Assembly (NCBI GenBank): GCA_946185835.1
Contig: CAMHKW010000017.1
Span: 1 to 41,626, forward strand
Reading direction: 5' to 3'
DNA length: 41,626 nt
From: an uncultured Bacteroidales bacterium
Lineage (GTDB): Bacteria; Bacteroidota; Bacteroidia; Bacteroidales; Paludibacteraceae
Each line of letters starts with the position of its first letter. Position 1 is the first letter of the stretch. Below are positions 1-8,950 of the stretch, piece after piece. Position numbers and translations under genes: made by a program. The notes below the pieces were generated by a model. It was given only the letters and a program-made list of their open reading frames with translations. It did no database searches and was not told the origin of the DNA.

Positions 1-632
1 AGAAGATGGGTAAGTCGTATAATAACTTCATCACCCTCGAGCAGTTCTTCACCGGCGACCACCCGTTGCTTTCGAAGCCGTTCTCGCCGATGACCATCCG
101 CCTGTTTATTCTAATGGCACACTACCGCTCCACCGTCGACTTCTCGTCAGCCGCATTAGAAGCAGCCGAGAAAGGGTTGAGTCGCATGTGCGAAGCCTAC
201 ACACGCCTTGGCAAGCTCACACCGAGTGCCACATCGTCGGTGGATACGGCAGGTTTGCGCCAACGGCTCGAAGAAGCTATGGCCGACGACCTGAATACGC
301 CGTCGGTGGTGTCGGACCTGTTCGAATCGGCACGTCTGATCAACACCATCTTCGATGGCAAGGCTACCATCAGCGAGCATGACCTCGAAGAACTCAGAAG
401 CGTTTGGAAACTGTATGCCGAAGACATCTTAGGACTTCGCCTGTCGGACACACAAGGTAGTTCTGTCTCCGACGAGGCTTACAAAGGTGCAGTCGACCTG
501 CTGCTCGATATCCGACTCGAGGCAAAGAATAACAAAGACTGGACCACCTCCGACTATATCCGCGACCGACTCACCTCGCTCGGCTTTAGCATCAAAGACT
601 CTAAAGATGGTTACGAATGGAGCCTTAATTAA
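1..632 (+). CDS. cysS: Cysteinyl-tRNA synthetase, C-terminal part (5' end outside window)
   Basis: Charges tRNA-Cys with cysteine in the cytoplasm. Only about the last 209 residues are present; the reading frame is open from base 3, so the gene starts upstream of the window. The first residues read K-M-G-K-S, the class I KMSKS ATP-binding loop in a KMGKS variant, followed by YNNFITLEQFF and the conserved RLFILMAHYRSTVDF helix. The rest is the helical anticodon-binding (DALR-type) tail ending in a D-x-I-R-D-x-L motif (DYIRDRLTSLGFSIKDSKDG), typical of CysRS C-termini. A strong rho-independent terminator follows within a few bases. Identification is confident. The catalytic HIGH motif and zinc ligands lie outside the window. 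Confidence 0.95.
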   Translation, partial: KMGKSYNNFITLEQFFTGDHPLLSKPFSPMTIRLFILMAHYRSTVDFSSAALEAAEKGLSRMCEAYTRLGKLTPSATSSVDTAGLRQRLEEAMADDLNTPSVVSDLFESARLINTIFDGKATISEHDLEELRSVWKLYAEDILGLRLSDTQGSSVSDEAYKGAVDLLLDIRLEAKNNKDWTTSDYIRDRLTSLGFSIKDSKDGYEWSLN

Positions 633-636
633 CGCC

Positions 637-666
637 AAGAGACGCCCGACGGCGTCTCTTTTTTCT
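637..666 (+). terminator. Rho-independent terminator of cysS
   Basis: A perfect 10-bp stem (AAGAGACGCC 637-646 with GGCGTCTCTT 651-660), a 4-base CGAC loop and a run of T form a textbook intrinsic terminator just after the cysS stop codon. Confidence 0.92.
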
Positions 667-706
667 ATATGCTTTAGATGCTCTATATGGTCTATAAACT
701 AAAAAA

Positions 707-738
707 TTTGTGAGTTCCAAAAAAAATGACTATCTTTG
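707..738 (+). promoter_or_regulatory. Bacteroidota-type promoter for the potA operon
   Basis: TTTG at 707-710, a 20-base spacer and TATCTTTG at 731-738 match the -33/-7 consensus of the Bacteroidota primary sigma factor. The start codon of the next gene is about 90 bases downstream, so the transcript has a sizeable leader with no obvious structure. No other good promoter is seen before 8079, so this one may drive genes 827-8022. Confidence 0.8.
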
Positions 739-826
739 CAAGCTGTTAGTTTTCATTTGTAAAACAGCCCCATATCACTTAGTAATAACGCAAAAAGAAA
801 CCTCTAACTAAGCTTATTGTTGTACA

Positions 827-2299
827 ATGGCAAATCCCGATTACATCATTCAGGTGAATAATGTCTCCAAGCAGTTCGAAGACGGCAAGTACGCTCTTCG
901 CGATGTCAGCCTTTCTGTCGAACGTGGCGAGTTTGTAACTATCTTAGGTCCTTCAGGCTGTGGTAAGACGACGCTATTGCGTTGTATAGCAGGTTTTCAG
1001 GTCGCCTCAGAAGGCGATATACTGCTTAATGGCGAAGACGTCACCCAGACTCCTCCGCATAAAAGACCGGTCAACACCGTGTTCCAGAAATACGCTCTGT
1101 TTCCGCACCTTAACGTGTTCGATAATGTAGCTTTCGGACTAAAGCTTAAGAAGTTAGAGAAAGAGACGATAGACAAGAAGGTGAAGGCAGCGCTTAAGAT
1201 GGTAGGCATGACCGACTACGAGTACCGCGATGTCGACTCGCTGTCGGGCGGACAGCAGCAGCGTGTTGCCATCGCACGCGCCATCGTCAATCAGCCCGAG
1301 GTGCTACTTCTCGACGAACCGCTTGCTGCACTCGACCTCAAGATGAGAAAAGACATGCAACTCGAGCTCAAAGATATGCACAAGAAGCTGGGCATCACCT
1401 TCATCTATGTCACTCACGACCAGGAAGAGGCTCTCACCCTCTCCGACCGCGTGGTGGTGATGAACGAAGGACGCATACAGCAGATAGGCACACCTACCGA
1501 TATCTACAACGAACCGCAAAACTGCTTCGTAGCTGACTTCATCGGCGAGAGTAATATCCTCAGTGCCACTATGATACGTGACCGGCGCGTCGCTTTCTGC
1601 GACCAAGAGTTCGATTGTATCGACGAAGGCTTCGGAGAGAATGCACCCGTCGACGTCGTCATCCGACCCGAAGACATCTATATCTGGGAGTCACGCTCGA
1701 AACGCGACTCGCAGGCTTCGATAGAAGCTATGCAGGAAGACTACGACCCCGACGACCGTATCCCGAAAGGTAACTTCACCAAATGGTACGGCACCGTTGA
1801 GACCTGTATCTTCAAAGGCGTACACTACGAGATGACGGTGCTTACCGACAATAACTACGAGTTTATGGTGCAAGACTACCACGAGTTCAAACCAGGAACA
1901 AAGGTAGGTATGCTCGTCAAACCCGAAGACATACAGGTAATACGCAAAGAACACTACCTGTACAATTATTTCGAAGGAGAAGTGCTCAAGAATGGTAAGG
2001 TTCGCTTCCTCGGTGCCGACTGGGACGCTACCGACGCTCAGTTAGAGCCGTTTGCTGCAGGCGACAAGGTGCAGGTCAGAGTGCCGTTTAGGGAAATCGA
2101 CCTGCAAGACTACGAAGAGCATGGAACGCTATCAGGAGAAGTACATTTCATTCTATATAAAGGCAACCACTATAACCTCACCATACGTACCGACGAGGGC
2201 GACGACCTGTTCGTGTATACGCAAGACGTATGGGACAAAGGCGATAGAGTAGGTATTGCCATTGCACCCGAGTCGATTTTTCTGAGTAAGATAGAGTAA
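827..2299 (+). CDS. potA: Spermidine/putrescine-type ABC transporter ATP-binding protein (PotA family)
   Basis: ATPase subunit that would power uptake of polyamines or a related solute at the inner membrane. Walker [10 protein letters not shown] is at residues 41-49, Q-loop [10 protein letters not shown] about 85-94, signature LSGGQQQR 139-146, Walker B VLLLDEP 159-165, and switch His 197 in YVTHDQEEA. The C-terminal half (about 240-490) is longer than in E. coli PotA (378 residues there, 490 here). It has three passages resembling TOBE/OB edges ([32 protein letters not shown]), suggesting an extra repeat of the regulatory domain. No permease or substrate-binding gene (potBCD) follows; the next gene is a kinase 37 bases away. 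Either the partners are encoded elsewhere or this is an orphan ATPase. Family assignment is firm; the substrate is inferred. Confidence 0.88.
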   Translation: MANPDYIIQVNNVSKQFEDGKYALRDVSLSVERGEFVTILGPSGCGKTTLLRCIAGFQVASEGDILLNGEDVTQTPPHKRPVNTVFQKYALFPHLNVFDNVAFGLKLKKLEKETIDKKVKAALKMVGMTDYEYRDVDSLSGGQQQRVAIARAIVNQPEVLLLDEPLAALDLKMRKDMQLELKDMHKKLGITFIYVTHDQEEALTLSDRVVVMNEGRIQQIGTPTDIYNEPQNCFVADFIGESNILSATMIRDRRVAFCDQEFDCIDEGFGENAPVDVVIRPEDIYIWESRSKRDSQASIEAMQEDYDPDDRIPKGNFTKWYGTVETCIFKGVHYEMTVLTDNNYEFMVQDYHEFKPGTKVGMLVKPEDIQVIRKEHYLYNYFEGEVLKNGKVRFLGADWDATDAQLEPFAAGDKVQVRVPFREIDLQDYEEHGTLSGEVHFILYKGNHYNLTIRTDEGDDLFVYTQDVWDKGDRVGIAIAPESIFLSKIE

Positions 2300-2336
2300 A
2301 GCAGTATTATCGTTAACCCACTAATACACTCTCACT

Positions 2337-4082
2337 ATGCAACCCAATTTCCCTGAAAACGTGCCCACTCTGCAACCTTGTGTGCCCGAAGACTTCGAAC
2401 AGAACGACCAGACCAAAGTGCGCATCTACTGCAAGAACAACAAATGCTACTACGATGTGCCGCGAGGAAGCTCGCTGCTCCAAATCCGCGATATGATAGG
2501 CATCAGCCTGCCGTATAAGATTGTGGCAGCCCGAGTCAACTACAAACTCGAGGACATGAGTTTCCTGATCTACCGACCCAAGGATATCGAGTTTGTCGAC
2601 CTCAGTTCACCCAGTGGCATGCGTTGCTATGTGCGAACACTCTCGATGGTGCTCGCATGTGCCATCGAACAGCTTTTCGGGAAAGCAACACTCAGAATCG
2701 AACACCCCATCTGCAAAGGTTACTATTGCACCATTCAATGGCCCAAAGGCGAAGAGCGCGAACTCACACCCGGGATAATAGAGCAAATCAAGCAACGTGT
2801 AAAAGAACTAATAGCACAAGACATACCCATCTACAACCGCGAGAAACAGACGCGCGAGGTGATGAAGCTGTTCAAAGAACGTTCCGGCGGAGAAGTTAAC
2901 CTCTTCGAGACCCTCGGAATGCCATACTGCCGCTATTTTACTATGGGCGACTATATCGACTACTACACCGGAGTGCTGATGCCTTCGTCAGGCTATCTCG
3001 ATATCTTCGGACTCGAACCTTACTTCGACGGTATGTTGCTGCGTATACCCAATCGCCAATGCCCTGTCATGCTCGAAGATACTATCGAGCAAGATAAGAT
3101 GTTCGACACCTTCAGCGAATATGTCGGCTGGAACCGACTGCTCGGCATACGCGACGTGGCTGACTTCAACAAGGCATGCACACAGAACCAAGCCTATGAC
3201 ATGATCAAACTCTCGGAGGCACTGCACGAGAAGAAAGTGGCACATATAGCCGACCAGATAGCCAACCGAGAAGGCGGCAGACCTAAGTTCGTACTGATAT
3301 CAGGTCCTTCATCGTCGGGTAAGACCACATTCTCGAAACGACTGACGATACAGCTGCGCGTCAACGGCATCATGCCCGTGGTCATCTCAATGGACAACTA
3401 CTTTGTCAACCGCGTCGACACACCCAAAGACGAAAACGGCGACTGGGACTTCGAGAATATCCTCGCCCTCGACCTCGACCTGCTGCGACAGCATGTAGCT
3501 GCCCTGCTGGCGGGAGAAGAGGTGGAGATACCCGAGTATAACTTCGAAACAGGAAAACGGCAATGGGTGGGACGTAAACTCAAATTAGAGGAAAACAACG
3601 TCATCATTCTCGAAGGTATACACGCCCTCAATCCGATGCTGCTGCCCGACATACCACGCGAGGCTACCTTCAAAATATACGTCAGTGCTCTGACTACCAT
3701 CAACCTCGACAACCACAACTGGATACCTACCACCGACACCCGTCTGCTCAGACGTATAGTGCGCGACTACCGCTATCGTAACTACTCGGCTCGAGAGACC
3801 ATAGCACGTTACGAGAGTGTGCAACGAGGCGAGAAGAAATGGATATACCCCTTCCAAGAAGAAGCCGACGTGATGTTCAACTCCGCTCTGCTATTCGAAC
3901 TTGCCGTGCTCAAACGACATGCCGAACCTATACTCGCTGAGGTACCTAAGTTCTGTGACGAATATTCCGAGGCACACCGACTGCTTAAGTTCTTGCAGTA
4001 TTTCGTGCCAATATCCGAGAAAGCCATACCACCCACTTCACTGCTGCGCGAGTTCGTAGGTGGTAGCTCCTTCCGTTACTAA
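2337..4082 (+). CDS. Nucleoside (uridine-type) kinase with N-terminal TGS/tRNA-synthetase-like region
   Basis: Long Bacteroidota/Firmicutes form of uridine kinase, expected to phosphorylate uridine or cytidine in pyrimidine salvage. Residues about 25-80 look like a TGS fold (YYDVPRGSSLLQIRDMIG). About 90-200 resemble the editing region of threonyl/alanyl-tRNA synthetases (RIEHPICKGYYCTIQWP). The kinase domain starts at the P-loop GPSSSGKTT, residues 323-331. It continues with VVISMDNYF, the EYNFETGKR substrate segment, the Walker B-like VIILEGIHALN and a basic lid (DTRLLRRIVRDYRYR). At 581 residues it is far longer than E. coli Udk (about 213), as expected for this fused family. It lies 37 bases after potA and 26 before the SPOR gene, probably co-transcribed. 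The role of the N-terminal part is not known to me. Confidence 0.85.
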   Translation: MQPNFPENVPTLQPCVPEDFEQNDQTKVRIYCKNNKCYYDVPRGSSLLQIRDMIGISLPYKIVAARVNYKLEDMSFLIYRPKDIEFVDLSSPSGMRCYVRTLSMVLACAIEQLFGKATLRIEHPICKGYYCTIQWPKGEERELTPGIIEQIKQRVKELIAQDIPIYNREKQTREVMKLFKERSGGEVNLFETLGMPYCRYFTMGDYIDYYTGVLMPSSGYLDIFGLEPYFDGMLLRIPNRQCPVMLEDTIEQDKMFDTFSEYVGWNRLLGIRDVADFNKACTQNQAYDMIKLSEALHEKKVAHIADQIANREGGRPKFVLISGPSSSGKTTFSKRLTIQLRVNGIMPVVISMDNYFVNRVDTPKDENGDWDFENILALDLDLLRQHVAALLAGEEVEIPEYNFETGKRQWVGRKLKLEENNVIILEGIHALNPMLLPDIPREATFKIYVSALTTINLDNHNWIPTTDTRLLRRIVRDYRYRNYSARETIARYESVQRGEKKWIYPFQEEADVMFNSALLFELAVLKRHAEPILAEVPKFCDEYSEAHRLLKFLQYFVPISEKAIPPTSLLREFVGGSSFRY

Positions 4083-4108
4083 TAATACCAAACCTAACCA
4101 CCATCACT

Positions 4109-4534
4109 ATGAGACGTTTGCTTTTATCTGTTTTCATCCTCTTTTCACTCGCTGCCGGCGCACAAGATATCTTCTCCGAGATGCCACTCGTCGTGGTACA
4201 CCAAGATACACTCATCCGGAAGCTTCTCAACGACCGCATCAGCGGTCGCGAGCTGCAAGAAACCGAAATACAAGGTTTCCGGGTGCAGATATTCTCGTCT
4301 AACCGCCAGCAGACTGCTAAAAACGACGCTTTCGCCATCGAAAAACGACTGCAAGAGCTCAAACTCACGCAGCCCGTATACGTACTCTATAACCCTCCAT
4401 TCTGGAAGGTCAGAGTAGGCGACTTCCGCCGACAAGAAGATGCGCAAGCACTACGCGACGAGCTTATAACGCTCCTGCCCGACATGGTGGGAGATATTTA
4501 CGTGGTGAAGGATAAAATCATCGTTCTCGAATAA
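4109..4534 (+). CDS. Exported SPOR-domain protein
   Basis: A 141-residue protein with a clear signal peptide (MRRLLLSVFILFSLAAGAQ, cleavage after about residue 18). The C-terminal half reads as a SPOR fold: GFRVQIFSSNRQQTAKNDAFAIEKRLQEL, then PVYVLYNPPFWKVRVGDFRRQEDAQALRDEL, with the typical F/W-K-V-R-V-G strand. SPOR domains bind denuded peptidoglycan glycan strands at division sites, so a periplasmic cell-envelope role is likely. It sits between the nucleoside kinase and folE and is probably part of the same operon, with no functional link apparent. The end of the gene overlaps a short direct duplication (see 4525-4558). Confidence 0.8.
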   Translation: MRRLLLSVFILFSLAAGAQDIFSEMPLVVVHQDTLIRKLLNDRISGRELQETEIQGFRVQIFSSNRQQTAKNDAFAIEKRLQELKLTQPVYVLYNPPFWKVRVGDFRRQEDAQALRDELITLLPDMVGDIYVVKDKIIVLE

Positions 4535-4558
4535 GCACCATAACTCTCGAATAAGCAC
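4525..4558 (+). repeat. Short 20-bp direct duplication across the stop codon
   Basis: TCTCGAATAAGCAC occurs at 4525-4538 and again at 4545-4558, period 20. The first copy contains the stop codon of the SPOR gene. It is probably a small slippage duplication, without evident function. Confidence 0.6.
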
Positions 4559-4612
4559 TATCAACACAGAAGAGATCAACTCATCTCTTCTACACTACAA
4601 ACATCAATCCCA

Positions 4613-5194
4613 ATGAACCCACAACCCTTCGACCCTGATATAGCTGTCACCGGTCAGATATCAGAACATATCTCACAGGTCATCAACCTGCTTGGCGAAG
4701 ATGTAAGCCGACAAGGACTCGTCAAGACACCCAAACGTGTGGGCGAGGCTATGCAGTTTATGACCAAAGGCTACAACGAAGACCCCGAGAAGATACTGCG
4801 CTCGGCATTGTTCGAAGAAGACTACCGACAGATGGTGATAGTCAAAGATATCGACTTCTACTCGCTGTGCGAACATCATCTGCTACCCTTCTTCGGCAAA
4901 GCACATGTGGCATATATACCAAATGGAAAGATCACCGGACTGAGCAAGATAGCACGTATCGTCGATGTGTTCGCACACCGACTGCAAGTGCAGGAACGTA
5001 TGACCACACAAATCAAAGAGTGTATTCAAAACACGCTGCAACCACTTGGCGTCATGGTCGTCATCGAAGCCGAACACCTCTGCATGCAGATGAGAGGCGT
5101 GCAGAAACCACATTCGCTGACTGTGACGTCCGACTTCACCGGCGCCTTCGACCGACCGCAGACACGCGAAGAGTTTATGAAACTGATACGCTAA
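4613..5194 (+). CDS. folE: GTP cyclohydrolase I
   Basis: Converts GTP to 7,8-dihydroneopterin triphosphate, the first step of tetrahydrofolate (and queuosine precursor) synthesis, as a cytoplasmic homodecamer. The 193-residue length is usual. Zinc ligands are visible as Cys86 and His89 in [10 protein letters not shown] and Cys157 in [10 protein letters not shown]. The conserved [27 protein letters not shown] and the C-terminal [13 protein letters not shown] are intact, so it should be active. It starts 78 bases after the SPOR gene and ends 48 bases before holB, consistent with one operon. Confidence 0.96.
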   Translation: MNPQPFDPDIAVTGQISEHISQVINLLGEDVSRQGLVKTPKRVGEAMQFMTKGYNEDPEKILRSALFEEDYRQMVIVKDIDFYSLCEHHLLPFFGKAHVAYIPNGKITGLSKIARIVDVFAHRLQVQERMTTQIKECIQNTLQPLGVMVVIEAEHLCMQMRGVQKPHSLTVTSDFTGAFDRPQTREEFMKLIR

Positions 5195-5242
5195 TCCGCT
5201 GTCGCTGAGGCATCGAGACTACTAAAAACAAGCCACCAAGAC

Positions 5243-6388
5243 ATGCTTTTTTCTGAAATCATAGGACAAGACGAGATCAAAGACCAACTCCGCCGAGCAG
5301 TTCGGCAGGGTCGTATCCCGCACGCCCAGCTGTTGAGCGGACAGCGAGGAGTGGGGAAGATGCAGCTGGCGCTTGCCTATGCTCAGTATGTGGCATGCGA
5401 ACACCGAACCGACGACGACGCATGCGGGGTGTGCCCTACTTGTCAACAGTTTCATGCACTGCAACATCCCGACCTGCATCTCGTCTTTCCCATTGCCAGA
5501 GAAAAAGATACCGACGTGTGCGACACCTACGTCAAACAGTTCCGCGAGATGGTGCAGCAAAACACCTATTTCGACTTGCAGACTTGGTATCAGACACTCA
5601 AGGTGGAAAAGAAACAGGCGGTGATATACGAGAAGGAGAGTAGCGAGATATTGCGTAAACTCAGCCTCAAAGCCTATGGCGATGGCTATAAGTTCGTCAT
5701 TATCTGGCTCGCCGAGAAGATGAACGAAGTGTGTGCCAACAAGCTGCTTAAAATATTAGAAGAACCTGCACCCAAGACCGTCTTTATCCTTGTCAGCGAA
5801 CAACCCGAACGACTGCTACCCACCATCCTGAGCCGCGTGCAGCAAATCCGGGTACGACAAATAAGCGAAGCCGACATCGCCAAAGCACTGGTAGAACGCA
5901 ACCATATCGCCGACACACAGCAAGCTCAAGCTATTGCACACATGGCAGCGGGTAGCTATCTGCGTGCACTGCAGATAATAAGCGACGACGATAACCAATC
6001 CAAAAACTTCGAGTGGTACGTCAAACTCATGCGCAATGCCTATAGGGTAGGGCAACGACGAGAATATATGGCATTGGTAGAAATGAGAGAGTGGTGCGAC
6101 GACATAGCCAAACTATCGCGCGAGAAACAAAAGGACTTCCTCGAGTATGCCAACCGGCAGACACGCGAAAACTATATCGCCAACTTCAACATCCCGCAAA
6201 TCAACTACCAAACACAGGCGGAAAGCCAATTCACAAGCCGTTTTGCAGCCTTCGTAACCTCAAGAAATATCGAGGCACTGGCAACACAGTTCGAAACGGC
6301 ACAAAGGCAGATAGAGCAAAATGCAAATGCCAAAATAGTGTTCTTCGACCTCTGTCTGAATGTGATAGTGGCAATAAAAAACAAATGA
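5243..6388 (+). CDS. holB: DNA polymerase III delta' subunit
   Basis: Clamp-loader subunit that helps load the beta clamp at replication forks. The N-terminus reads FSEIIGQDEIKDQLRRAVRQGRIPHAQLLSG. The P-loop GQRGVGKMQ (about residues 33-41) has Met where ATP-binding DnaX has Thr or Ser, as expected of the non-hydrolysing delta'. A zinc finger is visible as Cys52, Cys61, Cys64 and Cys67. The SRC motif is changed to S-R-V (ILSRVQQIRV), also usual for delta'. At 381 residues it is slightly long. It lies directly before ricT and gldH, a neighbourhood I know from many Bacteroidota. Confidence 0.9.
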   Translation: MLFSEIIGQDEIKDQLRRAVRQGRIPHAQLLSGQRGVGKMQLALAYAQYVACEHRTDDDACGVCPTCQQFHALQHPDLHLVFPIAREKDTDVCDTYVKQFREMVQQNTYFDLQTWYQTLKVEKKQAVIYEKESSEILRKLSLKAYGDGYKFVIIWLAEKMNEVCANKLLKILEEPAPKTVFILVSEQPERLLPTILSRVQQIRVRQISEADIAKALVERNHIADTQQAQAIAHMAAGSYLRALQIISDDDNQSKNFEWYVKLMRNAYRVGQRREYMALVEMREWCDDIAKLSREKQKDFLEYANRQTRENYIANFNIPQINYQTQAESQFTSRFAAFVTSRNIEALATQFETAQRQIEQNANAKIVFFDLCLNVIVAIKNK

Positions 6389-6409
6389 TAACAGTCTATA
6401 TATAACTAT

Positions 6410-7522
6410 ATGAACAACGATTTCACACTCAATAACGAAACCACCAAATATGGTATTCGCGGCTGCCGATGCAACTCACAACGTATGCTGCCCGTCACCG
6501 ACTGGCTAAGCGACCTGCCCGAGGACGTCAAGGAGCATGAACTGGTGGAGGTGCAGTTCAAAAACACACGCAAAGGATACTACCGCAATACCGAACATCT
6601 GCCTTTGGAAAAAGGCACGATGGTGGCAGTAGAGGCAAACCCCGGGCACGACATAGGCATGGTCACACTCACCGGCAAGCTGGTGGAACTGCAGATGCGC
6701 AAAAACCGTATCGACCTGTCACGCTACGAGGTGCGCCAAGTATACCGACTCGCCACCGAATACGACCTGCAGAAAAGCCAAGAAGCTAAAAGCCGCGAAC
6801 AAGAGACGATGATACGTGCCCGACAACTTGCCAAGTCGCTCGGGCTGCAGATGAAGATAGGCGACGTCGAATACCAAGGCGACGGCACCAAAGCTATCTT
6901 CTACTATATCGCCGACCAGCGTGTCGACTTCCGACAACTCATTCGAGTCTATGCCGAGACGTTCCGAATACGCATCGAAATGAAACAGATAGGAGCACGA
7001 CAAGAAGCCGGACGAATAGGAGGTACCGGACCTTGCGGCAGAGAGCTGTGCTGCTCCACATGGCTGCAGAACTTCTACTCCGTCGGCACCACGGCTGCAC
7101 GTATGCAAAATATGTCGCTTAACCCGCAGAAGCTGGCAGGGCAGTGCGCCAAACTCAAATGCTGCCTCAACTACGAAATCGACCAATACGACGAGGCTCT
7201 CGCTCAACTGCCCTCACGAAACATTCAACTCTATACACAAGATACCGTCTACTACTTCTTCTCCGCCGACCCCTTGCGCCATGAGGTGACATACTCCACA
7301 GCTCCCGGCATACCCGCTAACCTCATGGCTATATCTGCCGACGAGGCTTTCCGAATCATCGAGATGAACAAACGCGGTGAGAAACCTGCATCATTAGGTG
7401 GCAAACAGACAACAGCCAACACCGAAGGATTCGACTATCAGAATGTAGTCGGGCAAGACGACGTAACACGTTTCGACAAGAAACGCCAAGGTAACCGCCA
7501 ACAAAAGAACCGCCGTAGATGA
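6410..7522 (+). CDS. ricT: PSP1-domain Fe-S-associated regulator RicT (YaaT family)
   Basis: Homologue of B. subtilis RicT/YaaT, a cysteine-rich protein of the Ric (YmcA-YlbF-YaaT) complex that affects RNA processing. Key features are the N-terminal YGIRGCRCNS stretch, the PSP1 core (VDFRQLIRVYAETFRIRIEMKQIGARQEAGRIGG) and the cysteine clusters GPCGRELCCS and CAKLKCCLNYE, which could hold an iron-sulfur cluster. The 370-residue length and a basic C-terminal tail fit the Bacteroidota form. What it does in this phylum is not established to my knowledge. It overlaps gldH by 4 bp (ATGA), indicating translational coupling. Confidence 0.88.
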   Translation: MNNDFTLNNETTKYGIRGCRCNSQRMLPVTDWLSDLPEDVKEHELVEVQFKNTRKGYYRNTEHLPLEKGTMVAVEANPGHDIGMVTLTGKLVELQMRKNRIDLSRYEVRQVYRLATEYDLQKSQEAKSREQETMIRARQLAKSLGLQMKIGDVEYQGDGTKAIFYYIADQRVDFRQLIRVYAETFRIRIEMKQIGARQEAGRIGGTGPCGRELCCSTWLQNFYSVGTTAARMQNMSLNPQKLAGQCAKLKCCLNYEIDQYDEALAQLPSRNIQLYTQDTVYYFFSADPLRHEVTYSTAPGIPANLMAISADEAFRIIEMNKRGEKPASLGGKQTTANTEGFDYQNVVGQDDVTRFDKKRQGNRQQKNRRR

Positions 7523-8022
7523 CACGACTACATCACATATTGCCGCTCGCGCTGCTTGTCGTAGCACTAAGCTCGTGCGACCACGCTACCATCTACTCCG
7601 AGGTTCGCGACTTGCCACTCGATGGATGGCAGGCCGACAGTGCCCTCTGCTTCGACGTCAACCTCAGCGACACAGCCTCTGCATACGACATCATCGTCTA
7701 CGTCCGCCATACCGACAACTACCCATACCAGAATATGTGGCTCATCGTCGAACACGACTACCTGCAAACCCTCGTTGCCGATTCCACCATGACCCCGCAA
7801 CACGTCAGCGTGGTCGATACCATCGAATTCTACCTCGCCGACCAACGCGGCAGATGGCTGGGCAACGGCGCCGGCTCAACGCACGAGATGCCCGTTCTCT
7901 TCGCCGACAACTACCATTTTCCTGCTGATTCAGTGCACCATTTTGCTATCAGACATGCGATGAGAGAGACCTCGCTAAGAGGGGTGACAAACGTAGGTCT
8001 TAGAGTCAGCCGCAACGACTGA
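7519..8022 (+). CDS. gldH: Gliding-motility-type lipoprotein GldH
   Basis: A 167-residue lipoprotein with a signal peptide (LHHILPLALLVVALSSC) and lipobox L-S-S-C, followed by DHATIYSEVRDLPLDGWQADSALCFDV. This pattern, with DTASAYDIIVYVRHTDNYPYQNMWLIVE, is the GldH family. In gliding Flavobacteria GldH supports the gliding/type IX secretion machinery. Non-gliding Bacteroidales also carry it next to ricT, so motility is not implied. It overlaps ricT by 4 bp and is the last gene before the rpmH promoter. Confidence 0.88.
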   Translation: MTRLHHILPLALLVVALSSCDHATIYSEVRDLPLDGWQADSALCFDVNLSDTASAYDIIVYVRHTDNYPYQNMWLIVEHDYLQTLVADSTMTPQHVSVVDTIEFYLADQRGRWLGNGAGSTHEMPVLFADNYHFPADSVHHFAIRHAMRETSLRGVTNVGLRVSRND

Positions 8023-8078
8023 ATGCAAACACATACAAGACAAATAGAGCATAGTAAATCAGAAAAAAATCAAAAAGA

Positions 8079-8110
8079 TTTGCGTATTTAAAAGAAATAG
8101 TGTACCTTTG
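8079..8110 (+). promoter_or_regulatory. Promoter of rpmH
   Basis: TTTG at 8079-8082, a 20-base spacer and TACCTTTG at 8103-8110 match the Bacteroidota consensus closely. The leader to the rpmH start is about 85 bases. Confidence 0.85.
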
Positions 8111-8199
8111 CAGCCGCTTTTGAAAAAAGCATCTTCAACCTGACAATTATTACGAGTTAATAACAATATCCTCGAAGCAGGATTCAAATCTTTACAGCA

Positions 8200-8358
8200 A
8201 TGAAAAGAACATTTCAACCCAGCCAAAGAAAAAGACGTAACAAACACGGATTTCTCGAGAGAATGTCGACAGCCAATGGTCGTCGTGTATTAGCAGCACG
8301 CCGTGCTAAAGGTCGCAAGAAACTCACAGTTGCCGACGAAGGACGTCACAAATATTGA
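8200..8358 (+). CDS. rpmH: 50S ribosomal protein bL34
   Basis: A 52-residue ORF beginning [18 protein letters not shown] and continuing [22 protein letters not shown], an unmistakable bL34 sequence with a short extra tail ([10 protein letters not shown]) common in Bacteroidota. bL34 is a small, very basic protein of the large ribosomal subunit. It has its own strong promoter and a terminator, so it is monocistronic here. The usual rnpA neighbour is absent, as often seen in this phylum. Confidence 0.97.
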   Translation: MKRTFQPSQRKRRNKHGFLERMSTANGRRVLAARRAKGRKKLTVADEGRHKY

Positions 8359-8404
8359 TTCCTACAAGCACTAACGTAGTTTCAGACTTCGACAAAAAGA
8401 ATTA

Positions 8405-8438
8405 TAGGGAAAGAGATCCGTCTCCTTTCCCTCTTTTT
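8405..8438 (+). terminator. Terminator after rpmH
   Basis: AGGGAAAGAGA pairs with TCTCCTTTCCCT (one bulged base), with a short loop and a T-run (CTCTTTTTG). It is an intrinsic terminator about 50 bases after the rpmH stop. Confidence 0.8.
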
Positions 8439-8471
8439 GCTATATTGATGCCTAAGCACTAAATTATTTTT

Positions 8472-8540
8472 CGGCATTTCGGCATTCCGGCATTCCGATT
8501 CAGTAATACGGCATTCGGTATCCCGGTATCCCGAAATTCC
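8472..8540 (+). repeat. Degenerate 8-mer tandem array (CGGCATTC / CGGTATCC type)
   Basis: Units start at 8472, 8480, 8488 and 8496, then after a short break at 8509, 8516, 8524 and 8532. They read CGGCATTT, CGGCATTC, CGGTATCC and similar. The same octamer family recurs at 14082-14153 and 39416-39471, also in spacers upstream of + strand genes. The paired CGGTATCC units are identical to those at 39456-39471. Confidence 0.75.
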
Positions 8541-8572
8541 CCCGCAAGAACCCCTAAAAAAACTCATCCATC

Positions 8573-8911
8573 ATGCAAACTACACGTCAACAAAAGATAG
8601 CTCGTCTGATACAGAAAGACCTGAGCGACATCCTGCTTTCTTATTCGCGTCGGATGGCAGGCACGCTAATCTCAGTAAGTGAAGTACGCGTCTCGCCCGA
8701 CCTTGCCATAGCACACGTCTACCTCTCTATCTTCCCTACCGACAGAGTAGGCGAGGTGATGAGCGAAATAGAAGAGCACCATGGTGCCATACGTGGCGAG
8801 ATGGGACATCTCGAACGCCATCAGCTGCGTATCATACCCGAACTTAACTTCCACGTCGACACCACACTCGACCAAATGGAACATATCGACCAACTGCTGT
8901 CAGGTAAATAG
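8573..8911 (+). CDS. rbfA: Ribosome-binding factor A
   Basis: Assembly factor for the 30S subunit, needed for 16S rRNA 5'-end maturation and cold growth. It is 112 residues, the normal size. Recognisable features are the N-terminal R-x-x-K-I-A-R-L-I-Q-K-D-L-S-D-I-L helix, the KH-like core VSEVRVSPDLAIAHVYLSIF and the closing ELNFHVDTTLDQMEHIDQLL. It lies upstream of an FtsX-type permease gene, as in many Bacteroidota. No clear promoter was found in the 130-bp spacer, which carries the octamer array. Confidence 0.93.
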   Translation: MQTTRQQKIARLIQKDLSDILLSYSRRMAGTLISVSEVRVSPDLAIAHVYLSIFPTDRVGEVMSEIEEHHGAIRGEMGHLERHQLRIIPELNFHVDTTLDQMEHIDQLLSGK

Positions 8912-8950
8912 TCTTGCCTATATCTCAAGTGCTCGCCAACCATCTGTCGC

